In this document: one piece after another, positions 9,013 to 21,539 of the stretch
Numbering within the stretch: the first letter of the stretch is position 1
Layout: every line of letters starts with the position of its first letter
NCBI RefSeq assembly: GCF_020525925.1
Contig: NZ_CP084876.1
Span: 1,364,001 to 1,428,000, forward strand
Direction: 5' to 3'
Source of the DNA: Klebsiella quasipneumoniae subsp. quasipneumoniae
GTDB taxonomy: Bacteria; Pseudomonadota; Gammaproteobacteria; Enterobacterales; Enterobacteriaceae
DNA length: 64,000 nt
Program-made: the position numbers and the translations under genes
The notes under the pieces: model-generated
What the model saw: the letters and a program-made list of their open reading frames with translations, nothing else
What the model was told of the DNA's origin: nothing
Databases searched by the model: none

Positions 9013-10140
9013 TCAGGCGACCAGCTGTTCCATTACGCGTTGATACATCCGCGCCAGCAGCTGCAGGTCGGCGGCGTTCACACATTCATTAATTTTGTGA
9101 ATCGTGGCGTTCACCGGGCCCAGCTCTACCACCTGCGCCCCCATGCGCGCGATAAACCGTCCGTCTGAGGTGCCGCCGTTGGTTAACAGCTGCGGTTTGA
9201 TCTCATTATAGTGCTCAATCGCGTTGACGACCGCATCCACCAGCTTGCCCCGTCCGGTGAGGAACGGTTGGCCGGAGAGCCACCACTCCACGCTGTAACG
9301 CAGCTGGTATTTTTCCAGCAGGGCGACCACCCGGGCTTTGATCATCTCGTCCGTCAGTTCCGTACTGAAGCGGAAGTTGAACTGGACGAACATATCGCCA
9401 GGGATCACGTTGTTGCTGCCGGTGCCGGACTGCACGTTGGCAATCTGCATGCTGGTCGGCGGGAAGTATTCATTGCCTTTATCCCACTCGATAGTGACCA
9501 GCTCCGCCAGCATCGGCGCCGCGCGATGGACGGGGTTATCGGCAAGGTGCGGATAGGCGACATGGCCCTGTACGCCGTGAATGGTCAGATTGCAGGTCAG
9601 CGAGCCGCGACGGCCGTTTTTCACCACATCGCCGACCACTTCGGTACTGGAGGGTTCGCCGACCAGACAGTAGTCCAGACGCTCGTTACGCGCCATCAGC
9701 GTCTCCACCACTTTGACGGTGCCGTTTTTGGCGCTGGCCTCTTCATCAGAGGTAATCAAAAACGCCAGCCGGCCCCGGTGGTTCGGGTACTGCGCGACAA
9801 AACGCTCAGCGGCAACCACCATCGCCGCCAGCGAGCCTTTCATATCCGCCGCCCCGCGGCCAAACAGCATCCCGTCGCGGATGGTGGGTTCGAACGGCGG
9901 ATTGATCCAGCGGTCGGCGTCGCCTGCCGGGACCACGTCGGTGTGGCCGGCGAAGGCCAGCGTCTCGCCGTGGCCGCGCCAGGCCCAGAAGTTCTGCGTA
10001 TCGCCGAAATCCATCGGTTCAACGGTAAAGCCGATCGCACGCAGGCGTTCAATCATTAACGCCTGGCATCCCGCATCATCGGGGCTAAGGGAAGGGCGGC
10101 GAATAAGCTGCTGAGCCAGCTCAATGACCGGGCAAGACAT
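9013..10140 (-). CDS. dapE: DapE, succinyl-diaminopimelate desuccinylase
   Basis: A 375-aa zinc M20 peptidase-family enzyme that hydrolyses N-succinyl-LL-diaminopimelate to LL-DAP and succinate, feeding lysine and peptidoglycan synthesis. Metal and catalytic elements are visible: [10 protein letters not shown] (His and Asp, about 63-72), GAADMKG (about 97-103, bridging Asp), SDEEAS (about 132-137, catalytic Glu pair) and [13 protein letters not shown] near the C-terminus. The length equals E. coli DapE. It is 3 nt downstream of yffB and is followed by ypfN. A second lysine-pathway gene, dapA, is in this window but in another operon. Confidence 0.98.
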   Translation of the reverse strand: MSCPVIELAQQLIRRPSLSPDDAGCQALMIERLRAIGFTVEPMDFGDTQNFWAWRGHGETLAFAGHTDVVPAGDADRWINPPFEPTIRDGMLFGRGAADMKGSLAAMVVAAERFVAQYPNHRGRLAFLITSDEEASAKNGTVKVVETLMARNERLDYCLVGEPSSTEVVGDVVKNGRRGSLTCNLTIHGVQGHVAYPHLADNPVHRAAPMLAELVTIEWDKGNEYFPPTSMQIANVQSGTGSNNVIPGDMFVQFNFRFSTELTDEMIKARVVALLEKYQLRYSVEWWLSGQPFLTGRGKLVDAVVNAIEHYNEIKPQLLTNGGTSDGRFIARMGAQVVELGPVNATIHKINECVNAADLQLLARMYQRVMEQLVA

Positions 10141-10143
10141 AGA

Positions 10144-10497
10144 CTATACCTCGTTAAACTGCTGATAACTTGCTTCACTAAAACCCAGCAGCATAGGACG
10201 ACCGGGCGCGCAGAGCAATGGGCGTTTGATAATCGCCGGCATTTCCAGCATCAATGCGGCGGCGGCATCGGCATTATCGATGCTATTGCGCAGCGATTCG
10301 TCCAGCTTGCGCCAGGTGGTGCCGCGGGTGTTCAGCAGCGCCTGCCAGCCCAGTTCGGCAATAAAGGTATCCAGTTGCGCGCGGTCGAGGCCATCGGCGC
10401 GGTAGTCATGGAAGCGATAGTCAATCTGATGCGCTTCCAGCCAGCGGCGGGCTTTTTTAATGGTATCGCAGTTTTTAATTCCGTACATGGTGAGCAT
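10144..10497 (-). CDS. yffB: YffB, ArsC/Spx-like thioredoxin-fold protein
   Basis: A 117-aa protein of the ArsC/Spx/MgsR family. The single conserved Cys is in [17 protein letters not shown]; arsenate reductases of this family use an equivalent Cys, but the arsenate-binding Arg pattern is not evident, and YffB is thought to be a glutathione-dependent thiol protein rather than a true arsenate reductase. I choose ATG 10495-10497 because AAAGG lies about 8 nt upstream and the product aligns with the E. coli protein start. An in-frame ATG 21 nt upstream would put that site inside the gene. It is first in the yffB-dapE-ypfN operon. Confidence 0.92.
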   Translation of the reverse strand: MLTMYGIKNCDTIKKARRWLEAHQIDYRFHDYRADGLDRAQLDTFIAELGWQALLNTRGTTWRKLDESLRNSIDNADAAAALMLEMPAIIKRPLLCAPGRPMLLGFSEASYQQFNEV

Positions 10498-10863
10498 AGA
10501 TAAACCTTTAACATTCAATTAAGCGGTTAACTCAGATATTTCCGAATATATAAGCCTTATTGAAATAATACGTGATTCAGATGAATAAATATAACTTTTT
10601 ACCGGGTATCTTATGCCATGTTTTAGGATGATTAAAATTCGCCCAGTCGCGGGCATGATGTGAGGGCACTAACAATATTACGAAAATGTTGCCTGATGGT
10701 GCTCTGCGTCACATAATTTTTACATACGAGACGGCATAGTGGCGGCAACCAGAGGTTTTATCTCTGTCAGCGGTCCACAAGACAATCAGAGCAATAGGGG
10801 AGCACAACTTCCCATCAGCAATGAAGTTATATAGAATCGACCATAATAATAAGAGAGGCTATT
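10498..10863. other. AT-rich intergenic region between yffB and ypfM
   Basis: This stretch holds the divergent promoters of the yffB operon and ypfM. It is much more AT-rich than its neighbours. I see a short inverted repeat AACTTC...GAAGTT just before TATAGAAT, a plausible -10 for ypfM, but no convincing -35. No protein gene or known RNA was recognised. Confidence 0.4.
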
Positions 10864-10923
10864 ATGATTGAACATGAACTGGGGAACTGGAAAGATTTTA
10901 TTGAAGGCATGCTTCGTAAATAA
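10864..10923 (+). CDS. ypfM: YpfM, 19-aa small protein
   Basis: A 19-codon gene, beginning MIEHELGNWKDFIE and ending in MLRK, that differs from my recollection of E. coli YpfM at one residue. It has a good ribosome binding site (AAGAGAGG, 10851-10858) upstream of ATG 10864. It lies between yffB and acrD, exactly as in E. coli, on the strand opposite to both. A strong terminator follows at 10994-11016. E. coli YpfM has been detected as an expressed small protein; its function is unknown. Conservation of nearly every residue across genera argues for a real product. Confidence 0.85.
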   Translation: MIEHELGNWKDFIEGMLRK

Positions 10924-10993
10924 ATTTCCGCAATGTGAGCAGGGGAATAACGCGACGTAAATAAGCGCGTCATGGTTCTGAACACATAAAGAA

Positions 10994-11016
10994 GGCGACC
11001 ATCCAGGTCGCCTTTT
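10994..11016. terminator. Terminator after ypfM, also downstream of acrD
   Basis: GGCGACC (10994-11000), loop ATCCA, GGTCGCC (11006-11012) and TTTT. On the minus strand the stem is followed by TTCTTTA, so it may also end acrD. Confidence 0.8.
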
Positions 11017-11050
11017 CTGTTATTCCGGCTCGCCGCCGACGCCCGACGGT

Positions 11051-14000
11051 TTATTGCGGACGCTCCTTCAGCGGAAAGCGGCGGCGCACCAGCACAAAGA
11101 ACAGCGGTACGAAAAAGATGGCCAGCACGGTGGCGGAGATCATCCCGCCCATCACCCCGGTACCGACCGCATGCTGGCTGCCGGAGCCGGCTCCGGTGCT
11201 GGTGGCCATCGGCAGGACGCCGAAGATAAACGCCAGCGAGGTCATCAGAATGGGGCGCAGGCGCTGACGGCAGGCCGACAGCGTGGCGCTGAGCAGATCC
11301 TGGCCTTTCTCGTTGAGCTCATTGGCGAACTCGACGATCAGAATGGCGTTTTTCGCCGACAGGCCGATCACCGTCAACAGGCCCACCTGGAAGTAAACGT
11401 CATTCTCCAGGCCGCGCATCCAGGTCGCCAGCAGGGCGCCAATCACCCCGAGCGGGACCACCAGCATCACCGAGAACGGCACCGACCAGCTCTCGTACAG
11501 CGCCGCCAGGCACAGGAACACCACCAGCAGAGAAATCGCGTACAGGGCCGGCGCCTGAGCGCCGGAGAGGCGTTCCTGATAGGACATGGCGGTCCATTCG
11601 AGGCCAAAGCCGGTTGGCAGCTGCGCGGCCAGTTTCTCCATCATGTCCATCGCGGTACCGGTACTGATGCCCGGCGCCGCCTCACCGACGATCTCCACCG
11701 CCGAATAGCCATTGTAGCGCTCCAGACGCGGCGAGCCGGTTTCCCAGCGCGAGGTGGCGAAGGCCGAGAACGGCACCATCGTGCCGCTGCTGTTGCGGAC
11801 GTACCAGAGATTGATATCGTCAGGCAGCATTCGATATTTCGCCGCCGCCTGGACGTAGACTTTCTTCACCCTCCCGCGATCCATAAAGTCGTTGACGTAG
11901 CTCGACCCCCACGCGGTTTGCAGCGTATCGTTGATGTCGTCAATGGAGACGCCCAGCGCCTGAGCTTTACGCTGATCGATATCGACCTGCAGCTGCGGGC
12001 TGTCGTCGAGCCCGTTATGCCGGACCCGGGTCAACAGCGGGTTTTTACCCGCCAGCTCAAGCAGCGTATCGCGCGCCGCCATCAGCGCATCGTGCCCCTT
12101 ACCGGCGTGATCTTCCAGCTCCATATCGAAGCCTGCCGAACTGCCGAGGCCGCTGATCGCCGGCGGGCTGCTGGCGATGACCCGGGCTTCGTTGATCTGA
12201 TTAAACGCTTTGGTGGCGCGTTCAATAATGGCAAAGGAGGAGCCGGTTTGCGGATCGCGCTGGTCCCAGTCTTTGAGGCGCACGAACATACGGGCTACGT
12301 TCTGCCCGTTGCCGCCGGGGCCGGAGCCAACGGTAGCGAACACCGACTCCACGTTTTGCTTCTCGTTAATGAGGAAGTAATCTTCCGCTTTCTGCACCAC
12401 TTTCAGCGTCTGCTGTTGGGTGCTGCCGCTCGGCAACTGTACCGAGGTGGTGAACATCCCCCGATCCTCCAGCGGCAGGAATGAGGTGGGCAGATGCAGG
12501 AACAGGAACACCATCCCGCCGAGCAGAACGACGTAGATCAGCATCCAGCGCAGTGAGCGATGAAGAATTTTGCCGACGAAGGTTTCATAGCGGCTGGCGC
12601 TGCGGTTAAAGGTGCGGTTGAACCAGCCGAAGAAGCCTTTTCTCTCATGAGATTCACCTGGCTTAACCGGTTTGAGCAGGGTAGCGCAAAGGGCCGGGGT
12701 GAGGATCATGGCCACCAGCACCGAGAGGACCATCGCCGCGACGATAGTAATTGAGAACTGGCGATAGATAGCGCCGGTGGTGCCGCCGAAGAAGGCCATC
12801 GGCACAAACACCGCCGACAGCACCATCGCGATCCCCACCAGCGCGCCCTGAATTTGTCCCATCGATTTGCGGGTGGCTTCCCGCGGCGACAGGCCTTCCT
12901 CGCTCATGATGCGCTCAACGTTTTCCACCACCACGATGGCGTCATCCACCAGCAGGCCGATAGCCAGCACCATCGCGAACATCGTCAGGGTGTTGATGCT
13001 GTAGCCACAGGCATAAAGCACCGCGAAGGTGCCCATCAGCACCACCGGCACGGCGATGGTCGGGATCAGGGTGGCGCGGAAGTTCTGCAGGAACAGATAC
13101 ATCACGAGGAAAACCAGCAGGATCGCCTCCAGCAGGGTTTTCACCACGTCGGTAATGGAAGCCTTCACGAAGGAGGTGGTCTCGTAGGCGACTTTATATT
13201 CCAGCCCGTGCGGGAAATACTGCGACAGCTCATTGAGGCGAGCGATCACGCGCTCCGCGGTGGCCATTTCGTTGGCGCCGGAGGCGAGCTTAATTCCCAG
13301 GCCAGAGGCGGCCTGGCGGTTATAGCGGCTAAGATAGTCGTACTTCTCCGCCCCCATCTCCACGGTAGCGACATCGCCGAGGGTCACTTCTGAACCATCC
13401 TGATTGACGCGCAGGGTGATATTGCGAAACTGTTCCGGGGTTTGCAGCAGAGATTGCGAGTTGATGGTGGCGTTCAGCGCCTGCTTATCGACGGAAGGCG
13501 TGCCGCCGAGCTGGCCGACGGCAATCTGGGCGTTCTGCGAACTGATGGCGTCGGTAACATCCTTGGTGGTCAGCTGGAAGCTATTGAGCTTTGCCGGATC
13601 GAGCCAGATGCGCATTGAGTATTGCGAGCCGTAGGCGTCGATATCCCCTACGCCGTTGACGCGGCTGAGCGGGTCCTGAATGTTACTGGCGACGTAGTCG
13701 GCGATATCCTGTTTATCCATACTGCCGTCGGTGGAGACGAAGGCGAGGGTCAGGATATTGGTATCGCCAGTCTTGCGCACCGTTACCCCCTGGTTTTGCA
13801 CCGCCTGCGGCAGTTTACGCATCGCCGACTGCAGCTGGTTTTGCACCTGCTGCACGGCTTCGTCCGGGTCGGTACCGGCGGTAAAACTGAGGGTGATGGT
13901 CGCCTGGCCGGTGGCGCTGCTCTGGGATGACATATACATCAGGTTATCGAGGCCGGTCATATTCTGTTCGATAACCTGGGTGACGGTATTCTCCAGGGTT

Positions 14001-14164
14001 TGCGCGGAAGCGCCGGGATAGTTGGCCGTGACCCGCACATTCGGCGGGGCCAGATCGGGATACTGTTCAACCGGTAGCGACAAAATGGCAAGGGTGCCCG
14101 TCAGGCATAACAGGATTGCCAGCACCCACGCAAAAATGGGGCGATCGATAAAGAAATTCGCCAT
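11051..14164 (-). CDS. acrD: AcrD, RND multidrug efflux transporter
   Basis: A 1037-aa inner-membrane HAE1-type RND pump, the same length as E. coli AcrD. With AcrA and TolC it exports aminoglycosides, bile acids and other amphiphilic drugs using the proton gradient. The N-terminus [17 protein letters not shown] is the first membrane helix. TM4 has [20 protein letters not shown] with the paired proton-relay Asp (about 407-408), and the TM10 region has the Lys in [13 protein letters not shown]. Two large periplasmic loops and twelve predicted helices are present. It is monocistronic; a BaeR-like box lies 72-89 nt upstream. In E. coli narQ is the next gene upstream; here aegA takes that place. 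Confidence 0.97.
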   Translation of the reverse strand: MANFFIDRPIFAWVLAILLCLTGTLAILSLPVEQYPDLAPPNVRVTANYPGASAQTLENTVTQVIEQNMTGLDNLMYMSSQSSATGQATITLSFTAGTDPDEAVQQVQNQLQSAMRKLPQAVQNQGVTVRKTGDTNILTLAFVSTDGSMDKQDIADYVASNIQDPLSRVNGVGDIDAYGSQYSMRIWLDPAKLNSFQLTTKDVTDAISSQNAQIAVGQLGGTPSVDKQALNATINSQSLLQTPEQFRNITLRVNQDGSEVTLGDVATVEMGAEKYDYLSRYNRQAASGLGIKLASGANEMATAERVIARLNELSQYFPHGLEYKVAYETTSFVKASITDVVKTLLEAILLVFLVMYLFLQNFRATLIPTIAVPVVLMGTFAVLYACGYSINTLTMFAMVLAIGLLVDDAIVVVENVERIMSEEGLSPREATRKSMGQIQGALVGIAMVLSAVFVPMAFFGGTTGAIYRQFSITIVAAMVLSVLVAMILTPALCATLLKPVKPGESHERKGFFGWFNRTFNRSASRYETFVGKILHRSLRWMLIYVVLLGGMVFLFLHLPTSFLPLEDRGMFTTSVQLPSGSTQQQTLKVVQKAEDYFLINEKQNVESVFATVGSGPGGNGQNVARMFVRLKDWDQRDPQTGSSFAIIERATKAFNQINEARVIASSPPAISGLGSSAGFDMELEDHAGKGHDALMAARDTLLELAGKNPLLTRVRHNGLDDSPQLQVDIDQRKAQALGVSIDDINDTLQTAWGSSYVNDFMDRGRVKKVYVQAAAKYRMLPDDINLWYVRNSSGTMVPFSAFATSRWETGSPRLERYNGYSAVEIVGEAAPGISTGTAMDMMEKLAAQLPTGFGLEWTAMSYQERLSGAQAPALYAISLLVVFLCLAALYESWSVPFSVMLVVPLGVIGALLATWMRGLENDVYFQVGLLTVIGLSAKNAILIVEFANELNEKGQDLLSATLSACRQRLRPILMTSLAFIFGVLPMATSTGAGSGSQHAVGTGVMGGMISATVLAIFFVPLFFVLVRRRFPLKERPQ

Positions 14165-14235
14165 CAGAATAAAAACCTCATATGCACATGTTCTTGTTAT
14201 TGCACAGCCTGTGCCACTTTAGCCCCAGCGCCTCC

Positions 14236-14253
14236 GGCAATCGTGGAGAAATT
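14236..14253 (-). promoter_or_regulatory. BaeR-like box upstream of acrD
   Basis: Read on the minus strand the site is AATTTCTCCACGATTGCC, which matches 14 of 18 positions of the BaeR consensus TTTTTCTCCATDATTGGC. It lies 72-89 nt upstream of the acrD start. In E. coli and Salmonella acrD is activated by BaeSR. The match is seen in the sequence; function is inferred. Confidence 0.65.
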
Positions 14254-14409
14254 AAGGAGATAGTGTAATTTATCATGTTGCTTTTGCCGTATCGTAAAGA
14301 AACATCGAACTTTCCTGCCGCCGGGTCGGCCACTCCGCTTCGCCCGCAGCACCCGGGGACGCATTATTCCTTGCCGGTGTGAAACCTGATTTCATTTAAG
14401 TCAAAAAAA

Positions 14410-14448
14410 TTGATCCAAAACGGATTCTTTCCAGAAAAAGGGTATCTT
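14410..14448 (+). promoter_or_regulatory. Possible FNR half-site and -10 for aegA
   Basis: TTGAT (14410-14414) matches the left half of the FNR box, but the right half (AACGG) is poor. TATCTT (14443-14448) could be the -10, which would place the site near -40, the position of an FNR-activated promoter. This is a weak candidate. E. coli aegA is reported to be anaerobically induced. Confidence 0.35.
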
Positions 14449-14495
14449 GGGCAAATGAACATTGTTCCGGCCTCGTCTTGTCGGGTAATAAATAG

Positions 14496-16523
<2,028 letters not shown>

Positions 16524-16581
16524 CGACAAACCCGGCTCCGCAGCGTAGTATGAGGGCGTCCTTTTACGCTGTGGGGTCGGT

Positions 16582-17178
16582 ATGTCACTCAATATTCACG
16601 TCATTAAAGATAAAATCCTCTCTGAGAACTGGTTCGTACTACGCAACATGACCTATGAGCTGACGCGGGCGGACGGCAGCGTCGTGCGCCACAAACGCGA
16701 GGTCTACGATCGCGGCAATGGCGCCACCGTGCTGCTGTATAACCGCCATAAGCAGACGGTGGTCCTGGTGCGTCAGTTCCGGGTCGCCACTTGGGTCAAT
16801 GGTAATCATGACGGCATGCTGATTGAAACCTGCGCCGGGCTGCTGGACAACGACGAGCCGGAGGCCTGCATTCGGAAAGAGGCGGTGGAAGAGACCGGCT
16901 ATGAAGTGGGCGAGGTGCGAAAGCTGTTTGAGCTGTTTATGTCGCCAGGCGGCGTCACCGAAGTGGTGCATTTCTTTATCGCCGAGTACAGCGACGCCCA
17001 GCGAACCACCAGCGGCGGCGGGGTGGATGACGAAGCCATCGAGGTGCTGGAGCTGCCCTTTAGCCAGGCGCTACAGATGGTCGCTGATGGGGAGATCCGC
17101 GACGGGAAAGCGGTCATTCTGCTGCAGTATCTGCAAACCTCCGGCCTGATGTCGGGGAACTCTGACAAATCCGATTGA
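16582..17178 (+). CDS. nudK: NudK, GDP-mannose hydrolase (Nudix)
   Basis: A 198-aa Nudix hydrolase that splits GDP-mannose to GMP and mannose 1-phosphate. The Nudix box runs from [16 protein letters not shown] through VEETGYE (about residues 85-107), with KE in place of the usual RE, as in E. coli Nud[14 protein letters not shown] and SPGGVTE are family hallmarks. It is 7 residues longer than E. coli NudK (191), the extra length being at the C-terminus (SGNSDKSD). It lies between aegA and ypfG on the same strand; the 63-nt gap to ypfG leaves co-transcription possible. Confidence 0.95.
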   Translation: MSLNIHVIKDKILSENWFVLRNMTYELTRADGSVVRHKREVYDRGNGATVLLYNRHKQTVVLVRQFRVATWVNGNHDGMLIETCAGLLDNDEPEACIRKEAVEETGYEVGEVRKLFELFMSPGGVTEVVHFFIAEYSDAQRTTSGGGVDDEAIEVLELPFSQALQMVADGEIRDGKAVILLQYLQTSGLMSGNSDKSD

Positions 17179-17241
17179 GTCAGCGGCTGCCGTTGTCCAG
17201 GATAGGCGCCGTGGTCGGGTTTATCTGGGGTCGGGCGGTTC

Positions 17242-18288
17242 ATGCTTTTTCGCATCATTTTTTTCCTCTTTCTGGCGGTGCTGCCTTGCTCACAGGCATG
17301 GTCGGCACCGGCGCAGCAGCGCTTCAACGACTGGCAGGTCACCTGTAATAACCAAAATTTCTGCGTCACCCGCAACGTGGGGCTGCATTATGGTCTGGTG
17401 ATGACCCTCAGCCGCAGCGCCGGGGCCGCTACTGACGCCAGCCTGCGTATCGAACTGGGCGGCACCGGCAATCCGGTGGCGACGCTCGCGCCGATAGCGC
17501 CGCGCCTGCTGCTGGATGGTAAACCGCTGTCCCTGACCGACAAGCGCTGGCGCATTGAAGATAAACTCATTAAAACCGACGACAGCGTGACGATCGATGC
17601 CTTCCTTCAGCGGGTCCAGGAGGGAAAAACCCTCTCGCTGGCCAACGGCCTGCAGACCATCTCCCTGCAGGGGCTAAAAGCGGCCCTGTTATTTATCGAT
17701 GCCCGGCAAAAGCGGGTGGGCAGCGAAACGGCCTGGGTCGGCAAAGGGGAGGAGCCGCCGCTCAGCGTACCGCCGGCGCCGGCGCTGCGCGCGGTGGCGA
17801 GCGCGGTCACGGCGCAGTCGCCGCTGGGACGTGATGAACTCAACGATCTGATGGATTACGGCAATGAGCGGATGAGCAACAGCAACTGCTCCCTCGATCC
17901 GTTCCGCCGCGAAATTCGCGTCACTGCGCTGACGGATGACAAAGTGCTGCTGATGACCAGCTGTGAATCCGGGGCGTACAACACCGTCTGGCTGGCCTGG
18001 CTGGTCTCCCGCCAGCGCCCGTATGTCGCCCGTCAGGTGCGGCTGACGCTGCCATTTCAGCCGCCCGGCGAGGCGCCGCGGGAGATTGAGCTGATTAACG
18101 CCAGCTATGATGACCGTCGTCATGAGCTGGTGACCCTGGACAAGGGGCGCGCGTCTGGCGATTGCGGGATCCAGACCCGCTGGCGTTTTGACGGCCAGCG
18201 GTTCAGCCTCTCCCGTTACGCACAGCAGCCGACGTGCGACAACTGGCAGGGGCCAGATGCCTGGCCCACGCTGTGGATCACCCGTTAA
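17242..18288 (+). CDS. ypfG: YpfG, periplasmic DUF1176 protein
   Basis: A 348-aa exported protein. The N-terminus [20 protein letters not shown] followed by SAPAQQ is a Sec signal peptide with cleavage after SA. The rest matches the DUF1176 family; the mature N-terminus carries [16 protein letters not shown] with two Cys, and more Cys appear in [23 protein letters not shown] and PTCDNW, consistent with disulfides in the periplasm. Function is unknown. Its last 11 bases overlap the end of tktB on the other strand, with no terminator between them. Position and length match E. coli YpfG (347 aa). Confidence 0.9.
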   Translation: MLFRIIFFLFLAVLPCSQAWSAPAQQRFNDWQVTCNNQNFCVTRNVGLHYGLVMTLSRSAGAATDASLRIELGGTGNPVATLAPIAPRLLLDGKPLSLTDKRWRIEDKLIKTDDSVTIDAFLQRVQEGKTLSLANGLQTISLQGLKAALLFIDARQKRVGSETAWVGKGEEPPLSVPPAPALRAVASAVTAQSPLGRDELNDLMDYGNERMSNSNCSLDPFRREIRVTALTDDKVLLMTSCESGAYNTVWLAWLVSRQRPYVARQVRLTLPFQPPGEAPREIELINASYDDRRHELVTLDKGRASGDCGIQTRWRFDGQRFSLSRYAQQPTCDNWQGPDAWPTLWITR

Positions 18289-20272
18289 GCACCTGTTCGG
18301 CGGTGGCGACGATACGGTCGACCGTAAAGCCAAAGAACGGGAACAGCTGCTCCGCCGGGGCGGATTCACCGTAGCCGGTCATGCCGACGATCTTGCCTTT
18401 TAAGCCGACATATTTATACCAGTAGTCCGCTATCCCGGCCTCGACGGCCACCCGGGCGCTGACGTCCGACGGCAGCACCGACTCGCGCCAGGCCTCGTCC
18501 TGAGCATCAAACACGTCGGTGGAGGGGAGCGAAACCACCCGCACATTCACTCCGTTGGCCAACAGTTTTTCCGCCGCCAGGACGGTGATTTCCACTTCCG
18601 AGCCGGTGGCGATGAGGATCAGGTCGGGTTTGCCGCCGGCATCCTTCAGCACGTAGCCGCCCCGGGCGATATCCTGAACCTGTTGCGGGGTACGCGGCAT
18701 CTGCGCCAGGTTTTGTCGCGACAAGATCAGCGCCGTCGGTCCGCCCTGACGCGCGATGGCCGCCTGCCAGGCGACGGCGGTCTCCACCTGGTCGCAAGGG
18801 CGCCAGGTGCTGAAGTTGGGCGTCAGCCGCAGACTGGCCAGCTGTTCCACCGCCTGGTGGGTCGGACCGTCCTCCCCAAGACCGATGGAGTCATGGGTAT
18901 AGACCATGATCTGCCGGGCCTTCATCAGGGCCGCCATGCGCGCGGCGTTGCGGGCGTATTCCACAAACATCAGAAAGGTCGAGGTATAGGGAATGAAGCC
19001 CCCGTGCAGGGCGATGCCGTTGGCCACCGCGGTCATGCCGAATTCGCGCACGCCGTAGTGAATATAGTTGCCGGCGGCATCCTCTTTAATCGATGTCGAG
19101 CCAGACCAGATGGTCAGGTTACTCGGCGCGAGATCCGCCGAACCGCCCAGCAGCTCCGGGAGGTGCGGCCCGTACGCGTTCAGCGCATTCTGCGAGGCTT
19201 TACGGCTGGCGATCTTCGCCGGCTCGGCCTGCAGCTTCGCCACGTAGTCACGCGCCGTCGCGGCAAAATCCTCCGGCAGGGCGCCTGCCATGCGACGGGT
19301 CAGCTCAGCGGCCAGTTCCGGGAACTGCTGCTGGTAGGCGGCGAATTTCTCGTTCCAGGCGTGCTCGGCTTTTTCGCCGCGTGGCCGCGCATCCCAGCCC
19401 TGATAGATCTCTTTCGGGATCTCAAAGGGCGGATATTTCCAGCCCAGCTGCTGGCGGGCCAGGGCCACCTCTTTTTCACCCAGCGCCGCGCCGTGCGACT
19501 CCTCTGAGCCGGCTTTGTTGGGCGAACCGAAGCCGATGATGGTCCGACAGATGATCAGCGACGGCTTATCTTTCACCGCCTGCGCTTCCGTAATGGCTTG
19601 TTTGATGGCCTGCGGATCGTGGCCGTCGATATCGCCGATCACATGCCAGTGGTAGGCGCGGAAGCGTTCCGCTGTATCGTCGGAAAACCAGCCTTCGGTT
19701 TTGCCGTCAATGGAGATGCCGTTGTGATCGTAAAAACCGATCAGCTTGCCCAGTCCGAGCGTGCCTGCCAGCGAACAGGCTTCATGGGAGATCCCCTCCA
19801 TCAGACAGCCATCGCCCATGAAAACCCAGGAGTGATGGTCGATAATCTCATGACCGGGGCGGTTAAACTGCGCCGCCAGGGTGCGTTCGGCAATGGCCAT
19901 ACCGACGGCGTTCGCCAGCCCCTGGCCCAGCGGGCCTGTGGTGGTCTCCACCCCGGGGGTATAGCCATGCTCCGGGTGACCCGGCGTTTTAGAGTGCAGC
20001 TGGCGGAACTGCTTCAGCTCTGACAGCGGCAGATCGTAGCCGGTCAGGTGCAGCAGACTGTAGAGCAGCATCGACGCGTGGCCGTTGGACAGAATAAAGC
20101 GGTCGCGGTCCACCCAGCCAGGGTTCTGCGGATTGTGCTTAAGAAAATCGTTCCACAGCACTTCGGCAATATCTGCCATCCCCATTGGCGCACCGGGGTG
20201 GCCGGAATTGGCTTTCTGCACCGCGTCCATACTCAGGGCGCGGATGGCGTTGGCAAGCTCTCTTCGGGACAT
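18278..20272 (-). CDS. tktB: TktB, transketolase 2
   Basis: A 664-aa thiamine-diphosphate enzyme (E. coli TktB 667) of the non-oxidative pentose phosphate pathway, moving two-carbon units between ketoses and aldoses. The ThDP motif is [13 protein letters not shown] through FYDHNGIS (about 154-190), and the transketolase signature [13 protein letters not shown] is near residue 465. The start is [20 protein letters not shown] at 20272; the frame extends 13 codons upstream but that would run over the talA-tktB gap. It lies 16 nt downstream of talA, so the two form an operon; in E. coli this pair is RpoS-dependent. The TktB assignment rests on the talA linkage. Confidence 0.96.
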   Translation of the reverse strand: MSRRELANAIRALSMDAVQKANSGHPGAPMGMADIAEVLWNDFLKHNPQNPGWVDRDRFILSNGHASMLLYSLLHLTGYDLPLSELKQFRQLHSKTPGHPEHGYTPGVETTTGPLGQGLANAVGMAIAERTLAAQFNRPGHEIIDHHSWVFMGDGCLMEGISHEACSLAGTLGLGKLIGFYDHNGISIDGKTEGWFSDDTAERFRAYHWHVIGDIDGHDPQAIKQAITEAQAVKDKPSLIICRTIIGFGSPNKAGSEESHGAALGEKEVALARQQLGWKYPPFEIPKEIYQGWDARPRGEKAEHAWNEKFAAYQQQFPELAAELTRRMAGALPEDFAATARDYVAKLQAEPAKIASRKASQNALNAYGPHLPELLGGSADLAPSNLTIWSGSTSIKEDAAGNYIHYGVREFGMTAVANGIALHGGFIPYTSTFLMFVEYARNAARMAALMKARQIMVYTHDSIGLGEDGPTHQAVEQLASLRLTPNFSTWRPCDQVETAVAWQAAIARQGGPTALILSRQNLAQMPRTPQQVQDIARGGYVLKDAGGKPDLILIATGSEVEITVLAAEKLLANGVNVRVVSLPSTDVFDAQDEAWRESVLPSDVSARVAVEAGIADYWYKYVGLKGKIVGMTGYGESAPAEQLFPFFGFTVDRIVATAEQVLNG

Positions 20273-20288
20273 AGTTTTCTCCGTGAGA

Positions 20289-21245
20289 CTAAAGTGACAG
20301 TTTGGCGGCAAGCAGATCTTCCAGTTTGCGTTGATCGACGGCGAACAGGCGGATACCCTCCGCCAGCTTTTCGACCGCCATAGGATCCTGATTATGTTCC
20401 CAGCGGAACTCCGCCTCGCTGAGCGGCACCGGGCGCGGCAGGATCTGGCTGGCAGGGATCAGTTTGCGCACCACCGGGGCGTCGCTGGCCTGCAGCTCTT
20501 TTAATAAAGGCGGGGCGATGGTCAGGCGGTCGCAGCCGACCAGGGCGAGGATCTGCTCGGTGCGGCGGAAGCTGGCGCCCATCACGATGGTGTTGTATTT
20601 ATGCTGTTTGAAGTAGTCATAGATATTGCGCACGGATTTCACTCCTGGATCTTCCTCAACCACGTAAGGATCCAGCGGTTTGCGCGCCTGATACCAGTCA
20701 TAAATACGCCCGACGAAAGGGGAGATCAGATAGACCCCGGCTTCGGCGCAGGCCCGGGCCTGGGCGAAGGAAAACAGCAGCGTCAGGTTGCAGTGGATCC
20801 CCTCTTTTTCCAGCGTTTCGGCGGCGCGGATCCCCTCCCAGGTGGAGGCCAGCTTGATCAGGATCCGTGACTTATCAATGCCCATCTCCTGATACAGCGC
20901 CACCAGATGGCGCGCCTTCTCGATACTCTTCTCCCGGTTGAAGGAGAGCCGGGCGTCCACCTCGGTGGAGACACGGCCAGGAATGCTTTTGAGGATCTCC
21001 GCGCCAAAATTGACCGCCAGCTTATCGCAGGCGTGAGTTACCTGCGCTTCGCGGCTGCCTCCTTGCTTTTTGGCCCAGGCGATCGCGTCGTCGATGAGTC
21101 CGCTATAGGACGCCAGCCCGGCGGCCTTCAGCAGCAGGGAGGGGTTGGTGGTGGCATCTTCCGGATGGTAGTGGCGGATGGATTCGATGTCGCCGCTGTC
21201 GGCGACCACGGTGGTGAACTGCTTAATACTGTCTAGCTGATTCAT
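20289..21245 (-). CDS. talA: TalA, transaldolase A
   Basis: A 318-aa class I aldolase-type enzyme (E. coli TalA 316) that moves a dihydroxyacetone unit from sedoheptulose 7-phosphate to glyceraldehyde 3-phosphate. [11 protein letters not shown] (about 33-43) is the family signature and [11 protein letters not shown] carries the Schiff-base Lys near 132. The start at 21245 ([14 protein letters not shown]) follows CAGGAGGACTTATCC, an excellent ribosome binding site; the frame is open 42 codons further upstream but has no second site of that quality. First gene of talA-tktB, divergent from maeB across 294 bp in which I recognise no further gene. Confidence 0.97.
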   Translation of the reverse strand: MNQLDSIKQFTTVVADSGDIESIRHYHPEDATTNPSLLLKAAGLASYSGLIDDAIAWAKKQGGSREAQVTHACDKLAVNFGAEILKSIPGRVSTEVDARLSFNREKSIEKARHLVALYQEMGIDKSRILIKLASTWEGIRAAETLEKEGIHCNLTLLFSFAQARACAEAGVYLISPFVGRIYDWYQARKPLDPYVVEEDPGVKSVRNIYDYFKQHKYNTIVMGASFRRTEQILALVGCDRLTIAPPLLKELQASDAPVVRKLIPASQILPRPVPLSEAEFRWEHNQDPMAVEKLAEGIRLFAVDQRKLEDLLAAKLSL

Positions 21246-21539
21246 GGATAAGTCCTCCTGGAACAAGGTGTTACATGAGTGCTTGCCGGTATGCGGTATA
21301 AATATTGATGAGGTACATAACCAAAAAGCATAGCAGACGGGGCTATTATTGGCGGCGAATCCGGGTAACATAACCGCTATAAATTGATAACAACCAGATC
21401 ATAGCGATGGCCAGAGTTTGGCGGTGTTCAAAGTTTATCGCCCCGCCAGGAGGGATACTGTCTGCCACTGAAAGGTGAACGACAGGATGGTCATCACGCT
21501 TTTTCCCTACGAACGATACGTGAAAGAAAGGAATATAAA

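Noticed and set aside
9211..10059. Plus-strand frame opposite dapE
   Set aside because: Antisense to a well-conserved enzyme, with no recognisable fold and no start signal.
11054..12484. Long plus-strand open frame opposite acrD
   Set aside because: It is a high-GC antisense frame rich in Arg, Gln and His, without a ribosome binding site or known domain; acrD is clearly the real gene.
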